64,000 nt of DNA, taken from positions 1,240,001 to 1,304,000 of the forward strand of contig NZ_AP024871.1 of the NCBI RefSeq assembly GCF_024346875.1, in the 5' to 3' direction. Each line of letters starts with the position of its first letter. Position 1 is the first letter of the stretch. The stretch is from Vibrio gallicus. GTDB lineage: Bacteria; Pseudomonadota; Gammaproteobacteria; Enterobacterales; Vibrionaceae. The notes under the pieces were generated by a model that was not told the DNA's origin, did no database searches, and saw only the letters and a program-made list of their open reading frames with translations. Below, in pieces: positions 8,887 through 18,211 of this stretch. Position numbers and translations under genes: made by a program.

Positions 8887-11525
8887 CAGAACAGAATATT
8901 CATACACCACCTAAACCTGACATTAAGCGAGCCACTGGCCTCTCACCTTTATGGGCGCTTCCTATCTTGGCCTTGCTACTGGGTGCGTGGCTGCTATTTA
9001 AAAGTGTAAATGAATCAGGGCAAATGGTTCGTATCCATTTCCCTAACGCTCAAGGTCTCATTGCCGGCCGTACTACCCTAAGATACCAAGGTCTAGAAGT
9101 AGGTATGGTTAAAAAACTTGAGCTTGCTAAAGATCTCAAAGGTATCTACGTCGATGCTGAGGTATCTCGCGATGCAATACAGTTGTTGGGTAAAGATACA
9201 AAGTTTTGGTTAGTTAAGCCTACTGCTAGTCTATCAGGGGTATCAGGATTGGATGCCTTGGTCTCAGGCAACTATATCGCCATTCAAAGTGCGACTCGTA
9301 AATCAAAAAACTGGCCGAAGGTATTTCAAGCGCTAAGCAAAGCACCACAGGACTTACACAGTTCCAACCCCAATGGATTACGCTTAACACTGCGCAGTAA
9401 AGATTTAGGCTCAGTTAATATTGGGTCTAAGATATTGTTTCGTAAAATCCCAATTGGTGAGATCTATAGCTTTGATTTAGACAAAGACGGAAAATCTGTC
9501 ATTTTAAGGGCCTATATCGACGAGGAATACGACAATATCATCACCAGTGAAAGCCGTTTTTGGAATGTGTCAGGGATTAATGCTCGTGTTGGTTTTGATG
9601 GAGTTGACGTAAATCTAGAAAGCCTATCAGCGCTTGTTGGTGGCGGAATTGCCGTTGATTCACCCGCTCAAGGGCATAAGGTGGCGCCGGACACTGAGTT
9701 TAAGCTCTACCCTAATCTCGCGACCGCAGGCCGTGGTATCCCTATCACCATAGCGCTGCCCGACCACAATAAAATTAATCCCAGCGGCGCACCCTTGGTT
9801 TATCGCGGGATTGAAATTGGACAGATAACGGCGGTCCAATTAAGCAAAGATAAAAAAGATATTATTGCCCAAGCAACGGTAGAGCCTGCCTATCAGGAAA
9901 TGTTGACTACTGGCGCTCAGTTTCTACTCGAAGAACCGACATTATCTTTGAGTAAGGTTGATAACCTCTCCAATTTGGTTCGAGGTAATTTTTTAACTCT
10001 CTTACCTGGAGACGGCGAAGCGACCAGAAACTTCAAGGCTATCAAACAAGATAAACTCAATACATTAGACAACAGTAAACTCGCTATCTCGCTTTTGGCT
10101 GACCAAAGCTATGGCCTGGAAGCAGACGCATCGGTGTTGTACCGGGGAATTACCGTAGGTAAAGTGACGTCGTCACAACTTACTAAGCACGGCGTAAAAA
10201 TAAACCTACTTATTGATGCCCCTTACCGTTATCTGATCCGCTCACAAAATAAGTTTTTTATATCATCAACCGTCTCAGCACAACTGGCTCCTAGCGGCGT
10301 TGACGTCAAAATCCCCCCCATTGCTAATCTATTAACTGGCAGTATTAGCTTTTATAGCACGGGTACTAAACAGGTATTAAAACAGTACCCACTGTATTCT
10401 AGTGAGCAACTTGCGAAGCTGGCACAAGACTCTAGCAACAACAAGCAAATTATTAGTTTGATTGCTAACGATCTCCCTCCGGTTGCTATAGGCTCTCCAC
10501 TGTATTACCGCAACCTGCCCGTTGGCCAGGTCATAAGTTACAAGCTTGATGTGTCAGGTATGGTGGTTAAGGTGTTAATTGAGGGGCAGTTCACCCACTT
10601 ACTCAATAAAAATACAGTGTTTTGGAATCATTCCGGCATTAAAGTCGATGCCAGTTTATCGGGAATCAAGGTTTCGGCTCAGCCCTTGTCTCGCGTTATT
10701 AATGGCGGCATCGCTTTTGATACCATTGCAGGTGTGGCAAATAAGTCAGGGAGTAATTTCAAACTATACCCTGATAAAACCTCAGCCCAGCAATATGGTA
10801 AATCCATCACGCTTACCGCCACCCAAGCTAATGGCGTTACCACAGGCACTGCGATTACCTATAAAGGGGTTAACGTTGGTGAGGTAACACAGGTTCAGCC
10901 CGTATTCACTCACTCTCAAGTCGAAATTGAGGCACGCATTTACCCGCAATATTCAAACAAGATTGCCAAAGCTGGCGCCAAATTTTGGCTTGTTACACCT
11001 GAGATAGGATTAAAGGGAATAAAGAATCTCGCCAGTGCGATTGTGCCAACGATTGAGGTGCAACCATCGAATAAGGGCAATACACAGACCCGCTTTTCTC
11101 TAGCCCAGTCCAAGCCACAATCTGGAGGGGTCAATTTCTATCTACAGGCCAAATCTAAGGGTTCAGTCTCGGTAGGTACGCCGATATTGTATCGCGAAAT
11201 AGAGGTTGGACACGTGAGCGATGTGCGTCTAGGTGAGCTTGCTGATCGCGTCATTGTTACGGCTCAGGTAAGCCCTGATTACGCGTATTTGATCAGAGAA
11301 AACACCCTATTTTGGAACGTATCTGGACTTGACGTCTCCTTTGGCCTAAGCGGAGCTAATGTAAAATCAGGTACGGTCGAAAGTATTCTTCGGGGGGGGA
11401 TCGCCTTTGCAACGCCTGAGGATACCAAGCTTACACCTATCGCCAAAGATGGGCGTGCGTTCTATTTGTATAAACAAGCTGATCCGACATGGTTAGAATG
11501 GCGCACCGCAATACCTAAAGATTAA
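8883..11525 (+). CDS. letB: LetB, MCE-domain lipid-transport tunnel protein
   Basis: One N-terminal transmembrane helix (about residues 22-40, PLWALPILALLLGAWLLF) is followed by a series of MCE domains recognisable by repeated blocks of the type L-x-Y-R/K-G-x-x-V/I-G-x-V (for example VLYRGITVGKV, LYYRNLPVGQV, ITYKGVNVGEV, ILYREIEVGHV). Length (880) matches E. coli LetB (YebT, seven MCE rings, about 877), so seven rings are expected. The protein spans the periplasm as a hydrophobic tunnel for phospholipids. It is coupled to letA by an ATGA overlap. Confidence 0.95.
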   Translation: MTEQNIHTPPKPDIKRATGLSPLWALPILALLLGAWLLFKSVNESGQMVRIHFPNAQGLIAGRTTLRYQGLEVGMVKKLELAKDLKGIYVDAEVSRDAIQLLGKDTKFWLVKPTASLSGVSGLDALVSGNYIAIQSATRKSKNWPKVFQALSKAPQDLHSSNPNGLRLTLRSKDLGSVNIGSKILFRKIPIGEIYSFDLDKDGKSVILRAYIDEEYDNIITSESRFWNVSGINARVGFDGVDVNLESLSALVGGGIAVDSPAQGHKVAPDTEFKLYPNLATAGRGIPITIALPDHNKINPSGAPLVYRGIEIGQITAVQLSKDKKDIIAQATVEPAYQEMLTTGAQFLLEEPTLSLSKVDNLSNLVRGNFLTLLPGDGEATRNFKAIKQDKLNTLDNSKLAISLLADQSYGLEADASVLYRGITVGKVTSSQLTKHGVKINLLIDAPYRYLIRSQNKFFISSTVSAQLAPSGVDVKIPPIANLLTGSISFYSTGTKQVLKQYPLYSSEQLAKLAQDSSNNKQIISLIANDLPPVAIGSPLYYRNLPVGQVISYKLDVSGMVVKVLIEGQFTHLLNKNTVFWNHSGIKVDASLSGIKVSAQPLSRVINGGIAFDTIAGVANKSGSNFKLYPDKTSAQQYGKSITLTATQANGVTTGTAITYKGVNVGEVTQVQPVFTHSQVEIEARIYPQYSNKIAKAGAKFWLVTPEIGLKGIKNLASAIVPTIEVQPSNKGNTQTRFSLAQSKPQSGGVNFYLQAKSKGSVSVGTPILYREIEVGHVSDVRLGELADRVIVTAQVSPDYAYLIRENTLFWNVSGLDVSFGLSGANVKSGTVESILRGGIAFATPEDTKLTPIAKDGRAFYLYKQADPTWLEWRTAIPKD

Positions 11526-11635
11526 CCAAACCGAGTCGATTGATTCTTTTAACCTATAGAGAGAAGAATTAGTCTTAAATTAATGAGGGTGTGCTGTTAC
11601 ACTTTGCACGCCCCTTTAACAGCCGGAGCATCTTC

Positions 11636-13063
11636 GTGCACCCAAATGTATATATCCCTCAGCAGTTTATTGACCTCATGCAACAACAACTGCCTGCTCA
11701 CCTTGATTTAGACGAACTTCTTGAAGCGTGTCGCAGGCCACTAAAACGCAGCATTCGTGTGAATACGCTAAAGATATCCGTAGCGGATTTTATCGTCCAA
11801 GCCAGCGAAATGGGCTGGGTATTGACCCCTATACCTTGGTGTAGTGAAGGGTTTTGGCTTGACAACGAAAGTGAGACAATATCGCTAGGTAATACCAGCC
11901 AACATTTATCTGGCCTGTTCTACATTCAAGAAGCAAGCTCAATGGTGCCGGTAAGCGCACTATTAAAAGACCTTGAGATCACCCCAGATATGCGTTTGTT
12001 AGATATGGCTGCCGCTCCTGGCTCTAAAACAACGCAGCTCGCAGCTGCACTTAACGGTAACGGCTTAGTTGTTGCGAATGAATACGCCGCGAGCCGGGTC
12101 AAAATATTGTTTGGCAATCTCATGCGCTGTGGGGTTGGCAACATGGCACTCACCAATTTTGATGCACGCGTATTTGGGGGTTGGCTACCAGAGACCTTCG
12201 ATGCCATCTTGTTGGATGCGCCGTGTTCAGGTGAAGGGTCACTACGAAAAGACGCCGATGCCATGAAAAACTGGAGCCTTGAATCGGTTACTGATATTTC
12301 CAACACTCAGCAAGACCTAATCGAAAGTGCCTTCCACGCACTGAAGCCAGGTGGCACTTTAGTGTATTCAACCTGCACTCTCAATACTCAAGAAAACCAA
12401 GGGGTTGTATCACACCTTTTAGATACCTTTGACGATGCGATTGAAAGTATTCCGCTAGATGGCTTATTTGAAGGGGTTGAGCACTCATTGACAGAGCAAG
12501 GGCATATTCACGTCTACCCGCAGGTTTATGACTGTGAAGGTTTTTTTATTGCTAAGTTTCGAAAAGTGGATTCAGTTACACCGCCAAAGGTTAAAAAGCG
12601 CCTAGGTAAATTCCCATTCTCTCCTCTCACTAGGAAGGAGTGTGACACGGTAACTAAAGCATTTAAGCACAGTGTTGATATTGAGATACCCGGCAGCTTT
12701 AAATTGTGGCAAAGGGATAATGAAATTTGGTTATTCCCTGCCCCAATTGAATCATTATTGCGTCAGCTTAGATTTCAAAGAATTGGGATTAAGTTGGCTG
12801 AAACACATAAGAAAGGCTACCGCTGGCAACATCAAGCCATAACCGCATTATGTAATAACAGTGAATCTAGTGCGGTCGAACTGTCAGTAGACGATGCTAG
12901 GCAGTGGTATATGGGGCGTGATATCCGTCCAGAGTCAGAAAATAAGCAAGGTGAGGTATTAGTCCGCTATCAAGGTGTCACTATTGGCCTTGGTAAATGG
13001 GTAGGAAATAGGATAAAGAACGGGCTACCTAGAGAAATGGTGCGTGATACGAACCTCTTCTAG
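11636..13063 (+). CDS. rsmF: 16S rRNA m5C1407 methyltransferase RsmF
   Basis: This RNA methyltransferase of the NOL1/NOP2/Sun family has the SAM-binding DMAAAPGSKTTQ and the two catalytic cysteine motifs DAPCSGEGS and STCTLN. I choose the GTG at 11636 because CCGGAG stands 7 bases upstream and the protein (475 aa, beginning MHPNVYIPQ) then matches the usual length of about 479. An upstream in-frame GTG at 11591 would add 15 residues without family support. A C-terminal PUA-like region follows the catalytic domain. The gene follows letB by 110 bases on the same strand, as in E. coli. Confidence 0.94.
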   Translation: MHPNVYIPQQFIDLMQQQLPAHLDLDELLEACRRPLKRSIRVNTLKISVADFIVQASEMGWVLTPIPWCSEGFWLDNESETISLGNTSQHLSGLFYIQEASSMVPVSALLKDLEITPDMRLLDMAAAPGSKTTQLAAALNGNGLVVANEYAASRVKILFGNLMRCGVGNMALTNFDARVFGGWLPETFDAILLDAPCSGEGSLRKDADAMKNWSLESVTDISNTQQDLIESAFHALKPGGTLVYSTCTLNTQENQGVVSHLLDTFDDAIESIPLDGLFEGVEHSLTEQGHIHVYPQVYDCEGFFIAKFRKVDSVTPPKVKKRLGKFPFSPLTRKECDTVTKAFKHSVDIEIPGSFKLWQRDNEIWLFPAPIESLLRQLRFQRIGIKLAETHKKGYRWQHQAITALCNNSESSAVELSVDDARQWYMGRDIRPESENKQGEVLVRYQGVTIGLGKWVGNRIKNGLPREMVRDTNLF

Positions 13064-13124
13064 TGAGTACTCTACAGATAAAAATGCCACTGACTTGTAG
13101 AAAGGGAAAGCTATACTAAACTTA

Positions 13125-13202
13125 GATAATTAATTAGCGTAGGCTCTTTTGATAAAGAGCCATTCCCCAAAGCCTAGGTGAGGATAACCTAGGCTCTTTT
13201 TT
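13125..13202 (+). terminator. Double hairpin and intrinsic terminator after rsmF; possible small RNA
   Basis: A first hairpin (GGCTCTTT/AAAGAGCC around 13143-13162) is followed by AGCCTAGGT-loop-ACCTAGGCT and a run of seven T, a strong forward terminator for rsmF. The 5' arm of the first hairpin nearly repeats the end of the terminator, so the two structures could exchange partners. TATACT at 13113 with CTGACT 16 bases upstream could serve as a promoter giving a transcript of about 75 nt. That last point is inference only. Confidence 0.75.
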
Positions 13203-13207
13203 TGATT

Positions 13208-14044
13208 CTATTTAACCTGATGTATGCCATCTTTTTCTATGGTGATGAGTCCTTTCTTATACAGACCACCGATAGACTTCTTAAACGTACCTTTACTTGC
13301 TCTAAACAAATTGAAGATTGTATCTGGCGCAGATTTATCATTCACTGGCAAAAATCCATCTTTCTTTTGCAGTAAAGTCATGATCTTATCACTAAGATCA
13401 TCTAACTTCTCTGAACCTACTTTCTGTAACGCTAGGTCAATTTTTCCATCTTCGCGAACTTGTTTCACATAGCCTTTAAGACGCTTACCGACAAAGATTT
13501 TACCAATCACATCAGAGCTAAATATCATGCCCCAATGTTCGCCATTAACTATTGCCTTAAAGCCCAAGTCACTACGCTCAGCAATGATCAATTCAACTTG
13601 CTGATTTGTTTTATAGTGTTTAGGGGTTTTATCTAGTAGCTTGTTGAATTTGGTTGTCCCAACAATACGACCACTGGCTTTATCACTATACACGTATACT
13701 AAGACGGTTTGTCCTTCACTAAAACGAGCACGTTGCTCGCCATAAGGAACAAGTAGGTCTTTTTTCTCGATACCCCAATCAGCAAAAGCGCCGGTGCTAT
13801 TAACGCTACTAATGCGCATTAGCCCCCACTCTCCAACTTGTGCTACTGGGGTTTCACGCGTTGCACACAATTCATTATTGGAATCAAAATAAAGGAACAC
13901 CTTAAGGTATTGCCCAACCTCAAGCTCTGCGGGCTTTTGCTTTTTAGGCAGTAATACTGAGCCATAATCGTCAGCATCTAAAAACACCCCAAACTCTTCA
14001 ATTTGAGTAACTTTTAAGTTGTTAATGGTTCCAACTTTGATCAT
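13208..14044 (-). CDS. cvfB: CvfB-like S1-domain RNA-binding protein
   Basis: This 278-residue protein has an N-terminal S1-like domain (VTQIEEFGVFLDADDYGSVLLP), further S1-like domains (MRISSVNSTGAFADWG, and a third around residues 145-215) and a C-terminal winged-helix segment (DTIFNLFRASKGTFKKSIGGLYKKGLI). This is the layout of the YitL/CvfB family, which binds RNA and modulates virulence gene expression in staphylococci. Its role in vibrios is not established. It is convergent with rsmF across the terminator and appears to be a single-gene unit. Confidence 0.88.
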   Translation of the reverse strand: MIKVGTINNLKVTQIEEFGVFLDADDYGSVLLPKKQKPAELEVGQYLKVFLYFDSNNELCATRETPVAQVGEWGLMRISSVNSTGAFADWGIEKKDLLVPYGEQRARFSEGQTVLVYVYSDKASGRIVGTTKFNKLLDKTPKHYKTNQQVELIIAERSDLGFKAIVNGEHWGMIFSSDVIGKIFVGKRLKGYVKQVREDGKIDLALQKVGSEKLDDLSDKIMTLLQKKDGFLPVNDKSAPDTIFNLFRASKGTFKKSIGGLYKKGLITIEKDGIHQVK

Positions 14045-14131
14045 TGTGTCTCTCTGTGTAGTGCGGGACGTTCACCGTCCCAGAAAAGATTCGAGGTGAT
14101 TGTAGTGTGCAAAACAAACTTTACAAGCTAT

Positions 14132-14995
14132 TTAGCCTTTTAGCACCACATCCGTGCTCAAAAAGTCGTTCAATAAATCATGGATTTTATCGGATTGGTA
14201 CGCACTCTCAGGCAACAATAATATATGGGATTTATTGGCCGCTTGAGCATTGCCGAACGCACGACTCACAAGCTCTAGTACGGGTTCGTTATCTAAAGAT
14301 AAGGCTTGCGAAACGTGTTCATTGGACATATCAACACCCAAGGTCAATTGCGCTAGAACTTCTAGATCAACCACTACACCATCGAAATATTTTAGAAGGC
14401 GCTCACTCAGCAGTGCCGCTGAAGGTGTATCAGCCCCAAATAACACGCGCAGACCATTAAGCCCACGCGGTAATCCCTGCTCTGCTAACGCATCAATAAC
14501 ACGCGCAGCATCACTTAAACTTTTAACAAACGGTACCACAACCTCAATGGCGATGCCCTTAGCGCGTAGTGATTTGATTATCTCACATTCACGGATGAAG
14601 GGTTTCTTACAGTTGCTGTCTGTATAACGAGCGACACCACGAAGCCCTACTAAAGGGTTTTGTTCTTGTGCTTCAATATCACCACCAATAAGAGATGCCA
14701 AATCTTTACTATCACAGCTGTTTAATTCAAAGCGCACCCGTTGGTCTGGCTGAATATCTAAAGCGTCAATAACCACAGCCAAGGTCGCATCGTAACATTC
14801 ATCGATGCTGCGACCTTCCAAGATGGTATTAAGCGCCATTTCATCACCTTCACCAAGAGGCTCTCGCTCATCAAGTAAGCTTGGGTGAAAGAAAAGACGC
14901 TCTTGAAGAAAGTCACCTAAAGAAAGAAATACATGTGGAGCAGACTGCGAAGTATGTTGAATTGAGCTGCCAACTGAATGTTTAGACTGGGACAT
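14132..14995 (-). CDS. Stand-alone protein related to the C-terminal domain of PEP synthase
   Basis: This 287-residue protein (ATG at 14995 preceded by AAGGAAGCCC, preferred over an upstream in-frame start) resembles only the TIM-barrel C-terminal domain of PpsA: ENP-to-QNPLVGLRGVARY, IKSLRAKGI, VVPFVKSL, LPRGLNGLRVLFG, YFDGVVVDLEVLAQLTLGVD. The phosphohistidine and nucleotide-binding domains are absent. Where PpsA has the catalytic cysteine of CGQGPSD, this protein has LLLPESAYQSD, so normal pyruvate phosphorylation is unlikely. It is divergent from the DAHP synthase gene, whose substrate is PEP. A PEP-binding or regulatory role is inference. Confidence 0.75.
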   Translation of the reverse strand: MSQSKHSVGSSIQHTSQSAPHVFLSLGDFLQERLFFHPSLLDEREPLGEGDEMALNTILEGRSIDECYDATLAVVIDALDIQPDQRVRFELNSCDSKDLASLIGGDIEAQEQNPLVGLRGVARYTDSNCKKPFIRECEIIKSLRAKGIAIEVVVPFVKSLSDAARVIDALAEQGLPRGLNGLRVLFGADTPSAALLSERLLKYFDGVVVDLEVLAQLTLGVDMSNEHVSQALSLDNEPVLELVSRAFGNAQAANKSHILLLPESAYQSDKIHDLLNDFLSTDVVLKG

Positions 14996-15239
14996 GGGCT
15001 TCCTTGAAATCTCTGTATAAAGGTTTTTTACCAACATACCACCAAAGTATAGCGAGCCCAAGCGTCATTACGCCTTTCAACGTAAAACAGGGCTTATTGT
15101 GCAGCTGATGTGATTAAAACTTATTCAATTATATGACAAACTACGATAAAACTGCTTTTCACGTTTATTCATACATATATTTCCGTTATCTTTAAGGTCT
15201 GCTGATCCCAGCCTAATTTAACTAATTAAGAAGCTTGAT

Positions 15240-16292
15240 ATGCCTTTACAAACTGATGAGTTACGAACTCAAGCCCTAGGTCCACTACCTACACCAAGTG
15301 AATTATCAGCCAATCATCCTTTGACTGACGAAGTTGCTAAACACATCGACGACTCTCGTAAACAAATTCAAGATATTTTGAATGGTAAAGACAATCGTCT
15401 ACTTGTCATCGTAGGCCCATGCTCTATTCATGACCCACAAGCGGCATTAGATTATGCTAACCGCTTAGCGGCCGTTCAAGAGCAGTATCAAGATCAATTA
15501 TTTATTGTAATGCGTACTTACTTTGAGAAGCCTCGTACTATTATCGGCTGGAAAGGTCTGATTACAGATCCAAATCTTGATGGCAGTTACGCGTTGGAAA
15601 CTGGCCTAAATATGGCAAGACAGCTTCTACTTGACGTTAATAAGCTTGGACTTGCTACTGCCACTGAGTTTTTAGACATGATTACAGGCCAATATATTAC
15701 TGACCTTATTTCATGGGGTGCTATTGGTGCACGTACTACTGAATCACAGATTCACCGTGAAATGGCGTCTGCTTTGTCATGCCCTGTTGGCTTTAAAAAT
15801 GGAACCAACGGTAACGTTAAGATTGCTATCGACGCTGTCCGCGCATCAAAAGCGTCCCACTACTTCTACTCACCAGACAAAAATGGTCGCATGACTGTTT
15901 ATAGAACTGCGGGCAACCCACATGGTCACGTTATCTTACGTGGTGGTGATACTGGTCCTAACTTTGACTCACAATCAATCCAAGCAGCGTGTTCAGCATT
16001 GGGTGACGTTGGTTTGCCACAGCGCTTAATCGTCGATTTTAGCCATGCTAACTGTCAGAAACAGCACCGCCGTCAACTGGATGTAGCCAAAGATATCGCA
16101 CAGCAGATTGAATCTGGCAGCACTCAAATTGCAGGAATTATGGCTGAAAGCTTCATAGAGGAAGGCAATCAACCGATGAACGACCTAACTTCATTGGAAT
16201 ATGGTAAATCCATCACAGATCCATGCTTAAGTTGGGAGCATACCGTTGAGATGCTTGATATCCTTTCTAGTGCAGTAAAGACTCAACAATAA
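15240..16292 (+). CDS. aroH: 3-deoxy-7-phosphoheptulonate (DAHP) synthase, AroH-like
   Basis: This class I DAHP synthase (350 aa) condenses PEP with erythrose 4-phosphate, the first step of aromatic amino-acid synthesis. It carries [29 protein letters not shown] and VGFKNGT. Among the E. coli isozymes it looks closest to AroH: the N-terminus [49 protein letters not shown] and [12 protein letters not shown] all match that type. Trp feedback control is therefore likely but not shown. The yajQ gene follows 10 bases downstream, so the two probably share a transcript. Confidence 0.93.
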   Translation: MPLQTDELRTQALGPLPTPSELSANHPLTDEVAKHIDDSRKQIQDILNGKDNRLLVIVGPCSIHDPQAALDYANRLAAVQEQYQDQLFIVMRTYFEKPRTIIGWKGLITDPNLDGSYALETGLNMARQLLLDVNKLGLATATEFLDMITGQYITDLISWGAIGARTTESQIHREMASALSCPVGFKNGTNGNVKIAIDAVRASKASHYFYSPDKNGRMTVYRTAGNPHGHVILRGGDTGPNFDSQSIQAACSALGDVGLPQRLIVDFSHANCQKQHRRQLDVAKDIAQQIESGSTQIAGIMAESFIEEGNQPMNDLTSLEYGKSITDPCLSWEHTVEMLDILSSAVKTQQ

Positions 16293-16302
16293 GGAAAAAC
16301 AG

Positions 16303-16785
16303 ATGCCTTCATTTGACATCGTTTCAGAAATTGAAAGCGTTGATGTTCGCCACGCGGTAGAAAATGCTAACCGTGAGCTTGCTACGCGCTTCGATTTTCG
16401 TGGTATTAAAGCAAGCTTTGAATTTAAAGATGACCAAGTAAAGTTGGCAGCAGAAGCCGACTTCCAGTTAAAACAGATGCGAGATATCCTGCGTAGCGCC
16501 CTCACCAAACGTGGTGTTGATGTAAATAGCATGGAATCGCAGAAAGAAGATGCCTCTGGCAAAAACTGGTATCAAACGATTATTTTTAAGCAAGGCATTG
16601 ATAAAGACATGGCTAAAAAGATCGTTAAGCTTGTTAAGGATAACAAGGTTAAGGTTCAGGCTAGTATTCAAGGTGATAAAGTTCGTATCACAGGCAAAAA
16701 AAGAGATGACCTTCAAGCTAGTATCGCGCTGATTAAGCAGAGCGAATTAGGTCAACCTTTCCAATATGAAAACTTTCGTGACTAA
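16303..16785 (+). CDS. yajQ: YajQ-family nucleotide-binding protein
   Basis: This 160-residue UPF0234 protein begins MPSFDIVSE and has [16 protein letters not shown] and the K-I-V-K-L-V-K block typical of YajQ. The fold has two ferredoxin-like halves. Family members bind nucleotides, and in Xanthomonas a YajQ protein acts as a cyclic di-GMP receptor. Whether this one does so is unknown. It is the second gene of a two-gene unit with the DAHP synthase and is followed by a strong hairpin terminator. Confidence 0.95.
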   Translation: MPSFDIVSEIESVDVRHAVENANRELATRFDFRGIKASFEFKDDQVKLAAEADFQLKQMRDILRSALTKRGVDVNSMESQKEDASGKNWYQTIIFKQGIDKDMAKKIVKLVKDNKVKVQASIQGDKVRITGKKRDDLQASIALIKQSELGQPFQYENFRD

Positions 16786-16803
16786 TCTTGGTTAGTTGCA
16801 TAC

Positions 16804-16834
16804 AAAAATGGAGCCTTTTAGGCTCCATTTTTTA
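16804..16834. terminator. Bidirectional terminator between yajQ and the CysG-like gene
   Basis: AAAATGGAGCC (16805-16815) pairs with GGCTCCATTTT (16821-16831) and is followed by T residues on the forward strand; the reverse strand also has a short T run. It separates convergent genes. Confidence 0.85.
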
Positions 16835-17773
16835 AAGACTTCTCAACAATTCAACATTATCAAAGCCAAGCTCTATCTCCGCTTCTAACATCGAGTTAAG
16901 TCTAGGCAATAAGATAACAACATTAGTAGATTTGTGTTTTTGAACCTCTAACATGGGTTTAAGTTCCACCATCGATGTCCATGTGTCACGCTCAGCGTCT
17001 CGGCGTACACCTTCAATAAACACTGGCTGGATATCTTTATGCACAAACACCATTTCAGCGTTTTGCATCAGTCGTAATGCTTTAAGACTCAACAGCTCAA
17101 AATCATCACCTGTCTCAACCCAAAACACCTTAAAACTTGGTTCGAATCTTTGACTAGCTAACAGTGCGTGATACGCAGTTTCAAGCTCACTATAATGTTG
17201 CGCCTTTAATACCGCGGCGCTACTAAAAAATGCCTCCCAAAAAAGTCGCCGCTTTCTTACATCAGATAGATACTGTTTAATATCTTCACGTTTACTAGAC
17301 GCAAAATCCGCGTGCAGCGCCAAATTTTGCGGTAACACCGCCTCAAATAACTTGCGCAAATTACGAATAAGTACCGGAGATGCCCCCCCACTTGAAAAGG
17401 CAATCTGAACCTTACCTCTTTCAATCATTGATGGCGTAATAAAGTCACAATATGGCGTATCATCAACAACATTAACCATGATTCCAGCGCGTTTTGCATC
17501 ATGGTGCACCCGATGATTGAGCTGTGGATTGTCTGTTGTTGCCCATACCTGAATAAAGTCATCTATTAATTCAGAGCGATAAAAGGACTTTATCCATATA
17601 ATAGCTTGTTGATGGTACTGATCTGCTAGATACGGATCGAGTCTAGGAGATACAACAGTAACTAATGCCCCAGCTTTAATTAATGCCTCTACCTTGCGAC
17701 AAGCAACCTCACCTCCACCAACCACCAATACAGGTTTGTGATTTAGATCATAAAACAGCGGAAAGTATTGCAT
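16832..17773 (-). CDS. Siroheme-synthase N-terminal half with decayed methyltransferase remnant (precorrin-2 dehydrogenase/ferrochelatase-like)
   Basis: Residues 1-205 match the CysG N-terminal bifunctional module: NAD site VLVVGGGEVACRK, the catalytic-Asp region NVVDDTPYCDF (Asp104/105) and FSSGGASPVL. Full CysG is about 457 aa with a SAM-dependent uroporphyrinogen-III methyltransferase. Here residues 215-313 still align with the start of that domain (LLSLKALRLMQNAEMVFV, GVRRDAERD) but the glycine loop VGAGPGD has become VETGDD, the GGDPFIFGRGGEE site is gone and the protein stops early. It probably makes siroheme from precorrin-2, with methylation supplied by another enzyme. Confidence 0.85.
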   Translation of the reverse strand: MQYFPLFYDLNHKPVLVVGGGEVACRKVEALIKAGALVTVVSPRLDPYLADQYHQQAIIWIKSFYRSELIDDFIQVWATTDNPQLNHRVHHDAKRAGIMVNVVDDTPYCDFITPSMIERGKVQIAFSSGGASPVLIRNLRKLFEAVLPQNLALHADFASSKREDIKQYLSDVRKRRLFWEAFFSSAAVLKAQHYSELETAYHALLASQRFEPSFKVFWVETGDDFELLSLKALRLMQNAEMVFVHKDIQPVFIEGVRRDAERDTWTSMVELKPMLEVQKHKSTNVVILLPRLNSMLEAEIELGFDNVELLRSL

Positions 17774-18211
17774 AAACGCCCTTAGTTGTTAAAAAATTAC
17801 TGGCTAATATCTTGCTGTGAAATGGTGCATTGAAAATATCCTACACTTGCAACCTGTAGATACTTACTTCAAATAAATAACTATATACAATTTATAATAT
17901 GGTAAATAACCACAAATTCAGAGCAAATATTCAAGCCTGATAATAAGGATACGCATAAATCTTGTTTCACCAAAATTGATCAAGCCCGCACTATTTACAA
18001 ACGCATAACATTTCGTCATTCTAGTTACGTGATTTGCACGTATCTAACAAATTGTAGTCAATTGAGATACTTAGCAAGCTCTACTACTTTGTAAGTGGGT
18101 TTTAAAAATATGCCCCACTTTGGTGACTCAAACAAGGTGTTTTGATACATCAAAGTCACGTTGAGAGTGATATCACATCACTATGGAAATTACATACAAG
18201 GATACGAAGAG
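17774..18211. promoter_or_regulatory. Long intergenic region upstream of aapJ with dyad symmetries
   Basis: These 438 bases between divergent genes have no supported ORF. Near aapJ there are three symmetric sequences: AAGTGGG...CCCACTT (stem arms near 18093 and 18114), a perfect 14-bp dyad TTTGATACATCAAA at 18141-18154 and the palindrome GTGATATCAC at 18167-18176. They are candidate operators or leader structures for the amino-acid transporter. The binding protein cannot be named from sequence. Confidence 0.45.

Noticed and set aside
15200-15235. TrpR-like operator before the AroH-type gene (CTAATTTAACTAATTAAG)
   Set aside because: The two half-sites are one base too far apart and lack the CTAG cores; the match is what A/T-rich DNA gives by chance.
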